A stretch of 64,000 nt of DNA from Nonomuraea gerenzanensis (GTDB taxonomy: Bacteria > Actinomycetota > Actinomycetes > Streptosporangiales > Streptosporangiaceae), in assembly GCF_020215645.1 (NCBI RefSeq), contig NZ_CP084058.1, positions 1,240,001 to 1,304,000 of the forward strand, in the 5' to 3' direction. Positions 8,614 through 14,649 of this stretch are shown here, in pieces; position 1 is the stretch's first letter, and the number at the start of each line of letters is the position of its first letter. The position numbers and the translations under genes are program-made. The notes under the pieces are model-generated. The model made no database searches, had not been told where the DNA came from, and saw only the letters and a list, made by a program, of their open reading frames with translations.

Positions 8614-9107
8614 GGCTTAGATCCTGGCGGCGGACACAAGAGAATGCTGACCTACCAGAGGATGCGCGGGAGTTTGCAGTCGAGCGTTATAAGTACATTC
8701 TCCAACAGGTTCATGCTACAAACGAGAACGTCTATCGATTCTTGGCAATATATCAGACGCTCGCCATCGGGATAGCCACTGCGGGGCTGGCGTTGTTCGT
8801 TGGTTATCGGGGCTGGCGGATTGATCCTGTCGTCGCCAGATCCGGATTGATTGCTCTGATGTGGCTTGAGACCGTAGTCGCAGCGTTTACTGTAATGCTT
8901 ATCCTTATTGGAGTCGTCTCTTGGCTCGACTACCGTAAAGAGGAGTGCGAGTTGACAGACGAGTATGTGCGCCCTGGCTTCCGCAGGCCACCGCGGAAGA
9001 CTGCGTTCATTCGCTGGTATGAGACGTACATTGTGCTCTTTATAGTCGCTACGACAGTGTTTATGTGGATCGCTACGCTCACCATTTTGCTCCCGGGGAT
9101 CGTATGA
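8610..9107 (+). CDS. Three-helix membrane protein coupled to the HD/HSP90-like gene
   Basis: 165 residues. A charged N-terminus with a helical stretch (AVERYKYILQQVHATNENVY) leads into three predicted membrane helices at about 43-65, 78-104 and 136-163; between helices 2 and 3 is a soluble loop with YRKEECELTDEY. No enzyme motif is visible. The start ATG overlaps the stop of the ATPase gene (ATGA at 8610-8613). The layout resembles small membrane effectors that accompany sensor ATPases in bacterial immune operons, but that comparison is structural inference. It could instead be a membrane anchor for the HD protein. Low GC like its partner. Confidence 0.75.
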   Translation: MRLRSWRRTQENADLPEDAREFAVERYKYILQQVHATNENVYRFLAIYQTLAIGIATAGLALFVGYRGWRIDPVVARSGLIALMWLETVVAAFTVMLILIGVVSWLDYRKEECELTDEYVRPGFRRPPRKTAFIRWYETYIVLFIVATTVFMWIATLTILLPGIV

Positions 9108-9385
9108 CGATGTGAGGCAGGACACGAGTTGTCTGTAACTTGGGGAATCAGCTGCGCTCTTGCTGGAGAGCGAACAGATCGCAGATGGGAATGACAGACT
9201 GCCGCGCCGCTTCCGGTGCTCGGGCCTGCGGCCCTGCGCTCCGGGTCGGCTTGCCACCGGATACGCGGGTTGCTGGGGGTCTGCTGTACAGCAGGAAAAT
9301 ACAGCAACGCTCCACACGTACCCTGATCGTCCCGTACGGCGACACACAGCTGAGCAGCCGCGCCAGCCCTCGGCCACGGCCCTCC

Positions 9386-9434
9386 GCTTCACTCGTAATA
9401 AAGGGATCTCGGGTTCGAGTCCCAGCAGGCGACT
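9386..9434 (+). pseudogene. tRNA-Thr(CGT)-like 3' remnant
   Basis: CTTCA-CTCGTAA-TAAAG forms an anticodon arm with anticodon CGT (four of five stem pairs). It is followed by a T-arm-like TCGGG-TTCGAGT-CCCAG with an intact T loop but only three Watson-Crick pairs plus one G-T. The 5' half of a tRNA (D arm, acceptor strand) is missing. It looks like the decayed 3' end of a tRNA-Thr gene, the kind of fragment carried by elements that integrate into tRNA genes. Not expected to be functional. Confidence 0.45.
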
Positions 9435-9479
9435 CCCGGGCGAATAGTGGCGGCCCGCGTGGGAGTTGTCCAAGAACGC

Positions 9480-10271
9480 TCAGCTCGCTTGAGGGCTACT
9501 TGGTGGATCGGGAATGGTGACGAGCTTTCCCTCGCTATCTACGACCTCAGCGTCCGCGGCAGGGATCACTTCGACCCGAAGGATTTCCCACGGCGAGGGC
9601 TCGGCTTGAGTCGGTCCGCCTGTCAGCAACATGTGGCGTACCCATGCACCGACTATGTAGCCGCTTTCGGCGAGGCGGCTAATGTAGCCTCCGAGGAGCT
9701 TCGCCGCATCTCGCTGCTCCCGGATGCTGTCGAGTTCGCTCGCGATGTCTAGGTAGTCCTTGATCATGTCGAGGAACTCGATTGTCAAGTCTTCTGCGGC
9801 TTCGGGCTGGTGGTCGGCGTGGGCGTACTCGAAGGCTGTTGCCCTGCGGAGCATCTCCCAGAGAGCGTTCCCCGTGGTGATCGGCGTCAGGAGACGCGGT
9901 CGCGGAAAGCTGGGATCCGGGACAAGGCGAACGGGACCGCCATCAGGATTGCCCAGGCGCGCGATCCACTCGCGATGCGACTTCTTGATCTCGTGTAGGC
10001 GTTCAACGGCGAACGTCGCGACCTGGTCGTCGATCTGCTTGTGGTGCTCGCTGCACAACAGCAGAAGGTTTGAGTGGTGGTCTACGAGTTCCTCGCGCAA
10101 TCCGCCGGCTCTCGGTCCTGAAGCCCCACGAGCGACGATGTGACACTCTTCGCCGAAGATCGATGGATCGTCTGTCTCGCTACCTGGAGTCAGGACCTGG
10201 CGTCGACAGATCGCGCAACGCCCGCCTGACTCCACCCAGATGATCTTCCGGGTCCGCTCCGAGATCGCCAT
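9480..10271 (-). CDS. HNH endonuclease-type protein
   Basis: 263 residues. The N-terminal ~85 residues hold an HNH zinc-finger nuclease core: CAIC (19-22), ECHIVA with His44, then HHSNLLLLCSEHHKQID (65-81) providing the Asn and the second metal-binding Cys/His pair. This is the arrangement of restriction-like HNH enzymes of the McrA type. The C-terminal 180 residues are helical and unrecognised and may be a sensing or specificity domain. ATG 10271 starts the domain directly. It lies in the right arm of the island, antiparallel to the HD/HSP90-like operon, and could be an independent defence gene. Target is unknown. Confidence 0.8.
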   Translation of the reverse strand: MAISERTRKIIWVESGGRCAICRRQVLTPGSETDDPSIFGEECHIVARGASGPRAGGLREELVDHHSNLLLLCSEHHKQIDDQVATFAVERLHEIKKSHREWIARLGNPDGGPVRLVPDPSFPRPRLLTPITTGNALWEMLRRATAFEYAHADHQPEAAEDLTIEFLDMIKDYLDIASELDSIREQRDAAKLLGGYISRLAESGYIVGAWVRHMLLTGGPTQAEPSPWEILRVEVIPAADAEVVDSEGKLVTIPDPPSSPQAS

Positions 10272-10577
10272 GGGATGAGCCTAAATTTGGCCCCCGCACA
10301 GCGCGATGCGATAGCAAGATTGCCTGAGGCCAGACTCCAGCTGTTCCCCTGACAGGACGTGGGCTGACGACGGACGGTTCAGCAACATACGATGCCATCG
10401 ACGCTGAGTAGCTGCGGACCCAACTTCGGATCGCCATGAGCAACTCCCTGCGCTGTTCCGTCCCTGTTCCGTGGGGTGGCCGAGAACAGCGAGAAGTGAC
10501 GAGAGTCAGTCGCAACAGTAGCCCCAGGTCATGCTCATGATCGCCAGATTTCCGCTGGTGGCTGTGTAGCGCACCGG
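10272..10577. other. Island right-end non-coding region
   Basis: No gene recognised in 306 bases. It contains a pair of GTTCCGT boxes (10455-10473) and runs into the right att core. This is where an integrase gene would be expected in a tyrosine-recombinase element, but no integrase-like frame is present on either strand. Confidence 0.5.
10455..10473 (+). repeat. Right pair of GTTCCGT boxes (candidate integrase arm sites)
   Basis: GTTCCGT at 10455-10461 and GTTCCGTG at 10466-10473, 11 bases apart and in the same orientation as the left pair at 4519-4537. Confidence 0.5.
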
Positions 10578-10648
10578 AGATCACCCAGATCTACGAGGGC
10601 ACCAACCAGATCCAGCGCATGGTCATGGCCCGCCAGCTCCTCAAATAG
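10577..10648 (+). pseudogene. Displaced native 3' end of the acyl-CoA dehydrogenase gene
   Basis: Encodes ITQIYEGTNQIQRMVMARQL-LK then TAG, i.e. the same last residues as the gene at 3272-4435. After the 38-bp core the tail differs at six bases, all synonymous (CGC for AGA, CGC for CGG, CTC for CTT, CTC for CTG, AAA for AAG). The GC-rich codons fit the host, so this is the original gene end, separated from the body by 6.2 kb of inserted DNA. No start codon; not expressed as a protein. Confidence 0.85.
10578..10615 (+). repeat. attR: right copy of the 38-bp core
   Basis: Perfect copy of 4365-4402, still in the frame ITQIYEGTNQIQ of acyl-CoA dehydrogenase. The base before it (G at 10577) differs from the left copy, setting the left limit of identity. 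Confidence 0.9.
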
Positions 10649-10716
10649 GGGGCCCGGGGAAACGCATGGTCTTCGCCAGGGGGGGCGCTTCGCGCAAGGA
10701 AGCTAAGGCTGTGACA

Positions 10717-10739
10717 TTGGGGGGGGCGCGGCCCCCCAA
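10717..10739 (+). terminator. G/C hairpin, probable original terminator of the acyl-CoA dehydrogenase
   Basis: TTGGGGGG and CCCCCCAA form an 8-bp stem around a seven-base loop, 68 bases past the displaced stop codon. No T run follows, so the call is tentative. Confidence 0.4.
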
Positions 10740-10812
10740 ACCCCCAGCTCAAACCCCGCTTGCGCCGCTTCGTCGGCCGAGTAGCCGGGTTGGCACGGCT
10801 GACAGCGGATCC

Positions 10813-11091
10813 GTGACGGTCAATGATGAGCACGTGGTGCGACGTGAGCAGTATGAAAGGCTTGAGCGGCATCTACGGGCTGATGGCCGCGAACGCATCG
10901 AGATGACGTTCGCCGAAGTCGCGGCGGTGATCGGGGCACCCCTGCCGCACAGCGCCTTCCGCCATCCGGCATGGTGGGGCACCGACCCGGAGCACACACA
11001 GGCCGTGTGGTTGGACGTCGGCTACCAAGCTCGTCCCGACCTGCGCACCCAGCGCGTCGCCTTCATCAAGACAACGTCTTACTCCGAGTGA
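10813..11091 (+). CDS. DUF7662-like hypothetical protein
   Basis: Short protein (92 residues from GTG 10813). The segment YERLERHLRADGRERIEMTF, then FAEVAAVIGAPLPHSAFRHPAWW...VWLDVGY, matches a small conserved actinobacterial/bacterial family remembered as DUF7662, in which a conserved Ser/His/Trp cluster is followed by a WLxxGW-type element. Function is unknown. Start alternatives are GTG 10834 and 10837; none has a strong Shine-Dalgarno sequence. The frame is open much further upstream, but that part runs through the G-rich hairpin and is unlikely to be coding. It precedes the CadD-like gene and may be co-transcribed. Confidence 0.6.
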   Translation: MTVNDEHVVRREQYERLERHLRADGRERIEMTFAEVAAVIGAPLPHSAFRHPAWWGTDPEHTQAVWLDVGYQARPDLRTQRVAFIKTTSYSE

Positions 11092-11117
11092 GGCGCTGCG
11101 CTGATCGTCACATCGAC

Positions 11118-11216
11118 ATGGCCACCGAGGCGCACATCACCTTTCCGGATGCCTCCGCTGCGGCCAGTAGGGTCACCGGGGGACAACGTGAGGTCAAGGA
11201 GAACGTCTCGGCGTGA
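11118..11216 (+). CDS. Possible 32-codon leader ORF overlapping the CadD-like gene
   Basis: ATG 11118 to TGA 11214-11216, with mostly G/C third positions. Its stop overlaps the GTG start of the transporter (GTGA), so translation of the two could be coupled. The peptide shows no family resemblance. It may be a regulatory leader or the remnant of a longer gene; coding status is uncertain. Confidence 0.3.
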   Translation: MATEAHITFPDASAAASRVTGGQREVKENVSA

Positions 11217-11812
11217 GCGCGGGCATCATCGGGCAAGCGGTTGGGTTGTTCGCCGTCACGAACATCGATGACATTCTGATCTTGGCGTTGTTCTTCGCCC
11301 AGGGTGCCGGACATCGCGGCGCCGCCGCGCGGGTGGTGGCCGGTCAGTATCTCGGCTTCCTGGGCATCTTGGCGGTGGCGGTGGCCGCGGCCTTCGGCGC
11401 CATGTTCCTTCCCGAGCCGGTCCTGCCCTATCTGGGCCTGCTTCCGCTGGCCTTGGGTATCAAGGCTGGCTGGCAGGCGTGGAAAGATCACCGGGACGGG
11501 GATGGGCAGACGGCCGAGGAGCATGCCGGTGGGCCGAAGGTGCTGGAGGTGGCCGCGGTCACCTTCGCCAACGGCGGCGACAACATCGGCGTGTACGTTC
11601 CCGTCTTCGCCACCGCCGGCGTCGGCTCGATGGCTGTCTACGGCACCGTCTTCCTGGTGTTGGTGGCCGTGTGGTGCGCTGCCGGCCGGTTCTTCGCCAC
11701 TCGGCCGATCATTGCGAAGGCGCTGAGCCGGTGGGGGCACGTTCTGCTGCCGGTCGTGCTGGTCGGTATCGGGCTGCTCATCCTGATCGAGGGCGGCGCC
11801 TTCGGGTTGTAG
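11213..11812 (+). CDS. CadD-family cadmium resistance/cation transporter
   Basis: 199-residue integral membrane protein with about five or six hydrophobic segments. The N-terminal AVTNIDDILILALFFAQ (residues ~14-30) is the signature acidic NIDD motif of the CadD/LysE-related family, repeated in inverted form as TFANGGDNIGVYVPVFA (~118-134). Family members export Cd2+ or other small cations; substrate here is not proven. GTG 11213 is chosen because it starts the first helix and has AAGGAG upstream (11 bases). No metal-sensing regulator is adjacent. An inverted repeat GCTTCGT-C-ACGAAGC directly follows the stop (11814-11828). Confidence 0.85.
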   Translation: MSAGIIGQAVGLFAVTNIDDILILALFFAQGAGHRGAAARVVAGQYLGFLGILAVAVAAAFGAMFLPEPVLPYLGLLPLALGIKAGWQAWKDHRDGDGQTAEEHAGGPKVLEVAAVTFANGGDNIGVYVPVFATAGVGSMAVYGTVFLVLVAVWCAAGRFFATRPIIAKALSRWGHVLLPVVLVGIGLLILIEGGAFGL

Positions 11813-11958
11813 AGCTTCGTCACGAAGCAGGGTGCTTCGGGCCAGGTGACGGTCATGCGCCTGCATCCCGCCTGGTTCGGCCAGTGGCAAGGACGGCATG
11901 CCGAGGCTGGCGAGCGTGGACAGTCTTAGCAGGCCCAGGGTCACCGTGACGCCGAGAA

Positions 11959-12417
11959 CTATCCAGAAAAGAACACGAGGAAGACGCAGAGCAGAAGGAA
12001 GAGCGCCGGGACCAGGGTGCGCCGCGGCCACGACAAGCGCGGCGCACTCATCAGGGCGGCCAGAGGGTAGGCGAACAACCCGGCGACCGCGCTGTCCGTC
12101 ACGTCGGTGAGCTGCCAGATCGGCACCAGGAAGAAGGGCGCGAGCGCGGCGACGAGCCACGCCGGGCGCACCCCGAGGAGGTGCAGCAGGGGCCAGGCGA
12201 GCACGACCGCTGCCCAGCTCCCGACCGTCCACGCGTCGGCCAGCAGGCCGAGGCAGCCGAAGTGGCCGCACTGCGAGTCGTCGGGCAGGGCGGCTACGAG
12301 CAGGAGCCAGCCGAGTTGGAGGAAGGGCAGGATGATGCCGGCGAGCCCGGCGGCGACCAGCCGCTGGGCAAGCCGGCCTCCGGCGGCGGGTGAGGAACGT
12401 GCGTTGTACTCATCCAT
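11959..12417 (-). CDS. Hypothetical four-helix membrane protein
   Basis: 152 residues with hydrophobic segments near 17-42, 61-83, 85-105 and 133-151; a Cys pair (SQCGHFGCLG) lies in the loop after the first helix. No family recognised. ATG 12417 is preferred over in-frame upstream codons because MDEYNARSSPA gives a short soluble N-terminus. The protein stops abruptly inside its last helix (FLVFFSG). The adjacent frame continues with a strikingly membrane-like segment (LFWIVLGVTVTLGLL), so the 3' end may be frameshifted. The 140 bases between it and the CadD-like gene hold no other gene. Confidence 0.55.
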   Translation of the reverse strand: MDEYNARSSPAAGGRLAQRLVAAGLAGIILPFLQLGWLLLVAALPDDSQCGHFGCLGLLADAWTVGSWAAVVLAWPLLHLLGVRPAWLVAALAPFFLVPIWQLTDVTDSAVAGLFAYPLAALMSAPRLSWPRRTLVPALFLLLCVFLVFFSG

Positions 12418-12682
12418 TGCCGCAAGTGTCTGATGCGACCGTCTCGCGACGCGCACGCATCGATCACGATTCAGGTGGGTCGCATCGGTGGCAACGCATC
12501 ATCGAACGACGCCGGGCCGGGCCGCTACCGAACCGGCCGCCAGACCGCCGCCCGCGCGTCTCAACGCCCGGAGTCTCCCGGCTGATGCCATGCGATGAGC
12601 CCGCCAGTAGTCGCGTGAGGAGGCTGACCGCTCCGGGCTGAGGTTGTGCGGGACCCGGCAGCTCCCGGGCCGACGCTGTGCG

Positions 12683-13549
12683 ATGATCTTGCCCCACAAC
12701 CCACCTGAATCGACGGAGTTGCGTGAATTGCGTGATGACCGGTCTGCGGGATCCGCGGTGTACCGCTCCTACCACCGCCTCCTCAAGAATCACTGGCTGG
12801 GCAACGGCGCCTGCTGGACCGTGATCGTCCCCGACGACGGAAACCCGCTCACACTGACCGAGATCGGCGACCGGCTGAGCGGCGGCGAGAGTCACGTGGC
12901 CCAGAAGACGGCGCGCCCCGTGAACGCCTTCCCGGGCGACGAAGCCTGGGCGGTGCTGGTCGGCCGGTCCGGCTCGGTGACCGAGCTGTTCGAGTACGGG
13001 TTCCACGCCGCCTTCCCTCCTGTGCTGCCGCGTCTCAGCGAAGGCGGCCGTGCCTACAGCGTCCATTGGAACGTGAACGGCAACAATCGCATCGCCTTCG
13101 CAGCCGACGGGGAGCTGCTGCTCGCGGTCGATGCGATGTACCCGGGAAGCTGGACGCACGAGGCGAACCTCGCGCACTGGCCGGAGCTGACGGCCATGGC
13201 GCCGCACTTCAGGTGGCGGAACGGGAAGAGCTGGCGGGCGGCGTCGCTGGCGACGATCGAGCTGACCACGGGCTGCCGGTTGAGCCAGGAGTGGCTTGAG
13301 CAGGAGCGTCCTCATCTCACCGGTCAGCGATGGGGGAGCGCGGCCAGGTCGCCCTCGGTGACGGTGAGGGTGAAGCCGGTACGGCTGCCCGAGTCTCATC
13401 CTCGTTCGACGGCCCGCCGGATGCAGGCGCTGACGAGGGCTGCTCGGCCCGCTCGACGGCGAACGTCGCGGGGCTCCAGCCGTTGCCCTGGCAGTAGGTG
13501 GGCTGGTGGCGGACCCGCCAGCGGAAGGCGGTGCCGCCGGCGTCGATGA
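12683..13549 (+). CDS. DUF6461-like protein, 3' end of uncertain integrity
   Basis: Residues ~60-210 fit the DUF6461 family of actinomycete proteins: a W-containing core, ELFEYGFHAAFPPVLPRLS, then YSVHWNVNGNNRIAFAADG and a terminal acidic segment ending near ERPHLTG. Function of the family is unknown. ATG 12683 gives MILPHNPPES. Beyond residue ~214 (about 13324) the frame continues for 75 Arg/Ser-rich codons that are antisense to a decayed gene. The true C-terminus was therefore probably lost or lies near 13325, and the annotated tail is likely non-native. About 225 bases upstream hold no other gene. Confidence 0.65.
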   Translation: MILPHNPPESTELRELRDDRSAGSAVYRSYHRLLKNHWLGNGACWTVIVPDDGNPLTLTEIGDRLSGGESHVAQKTARPVNAFPGDEAWAVLVGRSGSVTELFEYGFHAAFPPVLPRLSEGGRAYSVHWNVNGNNRIAFAADGELLLAVDAMYPGSWTHEANLAHWPELTAMAPHFRWRNGKSWRAASLATIELTTGCRLSQEWLEQERPHLTGQRWGSAARSPSVTVRVKPVRLPESHPRSTARRMQALTRAARPARRRTSRGSSRCPGSRWAGGGPASGRRCRRRR

Positions 13550-13577
13550 GCCGTGAGCCCTTCTTCGGGATCGCCAC
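13324..13577 (-). pseudogene. Decayed small actinomycete protein (frameshift plus TGG-to-TGA)
   Basis: GTG 13577 begins AIPKKGSRLI, then FRWRVRHQPTYCQGNGWSPA, FAVERAEQ, typical of a short conserved actinomycete protein of unknown function. The matching C-terminal part (SACIRRAVERG, then DSGSRTGFTLTVTEGDLAAL) lies in a second frame and is interrupted by a TGA exactly where Trp (TGG) is expected. So at least one frameshift near 13425-13445 and one nonsense change are needed. It overlaps the tail of the convergent DUF6461-like gene. Confidence 0.6.
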
Positions 13578-13698
13578 AGCCGCCTCCCAGGGGTGCGGGG
13601 ACAGTGAGCCGGCCGCAAGCGTAACCGCTGCCGGCAGGCGACGGGCTGAGGCCGCGCAAGATCGGACAGGGCGTGACAGGTGGTCGTTCGGCGACGAT

Positions 13699-13710
13699 GA
13701 TTGATCAATC
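13699..13710. promoter_or_regulatory. 12-bp perfect palindrome upstream of the serine protease gene
   Basis: GATTGATCAATC lies ~60 bases before the GTG at 13770 in otherwise GC-rich DNA. Could be an operator; no protein is proposed. Confidence 0.3.
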
Positions 13711-13769
13711 GTGCACCGTGGCGCCAAGAAGTCCGGTCGGCGTAGACGATCTGAGGGAGGTGTAGGGGC

Positions 13770-14552
13770 GTGCCGCGTTGGGTCTGGGTACCCGTCGTCC
13801 TTGCCCTTGCCGGCTGCTCGACCTCGGCCCTTCCGGTGCCGGTGCACAACAGTGCGGCGGCGGCCGGGAGTGAGGCGGCCGTCTCGTCGTCGGAGGACGC
13901 CGAGCCCGGCGTGGGTGCGGAGCAGAGTGTGGTGCGGCTTTCGGTGATCGCGCCGTCGTGCAACAAGAAGTTCGAGGGGACGGGTTTCGTCTACGCCCCT
14001 CAGCGGGTGGTGACCGCCGCGCATGTGGTCGCCGGTGCCGTCCCGGTCTCCCCGGTCGTCACCACTGCCGATGGCAATCAGTACGAGGGCCGGGTCGTGG
14101 CCTTCGATCCCGAGGTGGACGTCGCGGTCCTGTACGTGCCGAAGCTGCCCGCACCTCCGCTGCGCATCACCGCGGCACCGAAGCCGCTGCTGCGGATCCC
14201 CGGGTTCTCGATCGCCCAGGCTCGCATGCTGGGTTATCCGAAGGGCGCGAAGCGTCTCGAAACGCAGGCGGTCGACATCGAGCAGCGGCTGGAGGCCAAG
14301 AGCCTGGACCTGTACAAGGAGCGCGAGGTCACCAGAGTGGTGCTCGGGTTCTCCGCCGAGGCGAACGCCGGTCTGAGCGGCGCCCCGCTGATCCTTGAGG
14401 AAGGCACGGTCGCCGGGATGGTCTTCGCGGCGGCCAAGGAGGACCCGGAGGAGGGCTACGCCCTGGCCGGTGAGGAGATCCTCGCCGTCACCCAGCGCGC
14501 CGCCAAGGCCACGAAGCACGTCTCGACCCAGCGGTGCGAGGAGGACGGCTGA
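13770..14552 (+). CDS. Trypsin-like serine protease lipoprotein
   Basis: 260 residues. A short signal with lipobox LALAGC (Cys16) predicts export and lipid attachment to the outer face of the membrane. After a Ser/Ala/Glu linker, residues ~52-250 form a chymotrypsin-fold domain with the catalytic triad His85 (TAAHVV), Asp117 (DPEVDVAV) and Ser203 (GLSGAP; the usual GNSGGP is altered but Ser and following Gly are kept). This layout resembles actinobacterial S1C/MarP-like proteases without the membrane helices. Substrate unknown. GTG 13770 is supported by GGAGG nine bases upstream. Confidence 0.85.
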   Translation: MPRWVWVPVVLALAGCSTSALPVPVHNSAAAAGSEAAVSSSEDAEPGVGAEQSVVRLSVIAPSCNKKFEGTGFVYAPQRVVTAAHVVAGAVPVSPVVTTADGNQYEGRVVAFDPEVDVAVLYVPKLPAPPLRITAAPKPLLRIPGFSIAQARMLGYPKGAKRLETQAVDIEQRLEAKSLDLYKEREVTRVVLGFSAEANAGLSGAPLILEEGTVAGMVFAAAKEDPEEGYALAGEEILAVTQRAAKATKHVSTQRCEEDG

Positions 14553-14649
14553 TCGGGTGCGCTGTCTTCGAGCAGCGTCTGTGCAGACTCGGGCGGGTGC
14601 GGCTCACTTCGGCAAGAGTCTGGAGTAGCCGTAGAGATAGTCCCAATGA

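Larger units (their letters stand above)
4365..10615. mobile_element. 6.2-kb integrated genomic island in the 3' end of the acyl-CoA dehydrogenase gene
   Basis: Bounded by a 38-bp perfect direct repeat (4365-4402 and 10578-10615) derived from the gene it entered, so the target reading frame is restored by the element. Inside, base composition drops and codons become AT-richer, most clearly in 5854-9107. Near both ends are pairs of GTTCCGT boxes 11 bases apart, resembling integrase arm-type sites. Cargo: Xre-like gene, a DUF5919-type regulator fragment, an HD/HSP90-like ATPase gene coupled to a membrane protein gene, a tRNA-like remnant and an HNH nuclease gene. No recombinase gene was found, so the island is probably immobile unless helped in trans. 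Confidence 0.88.

Noticed and set aside
10666..10812. Upstream extension of the DUF7662-like gene
   Set aside because: Crosses a G/C hairpin and reads as Pro/Arg-rich noise; the conserved domain begins after 10813.
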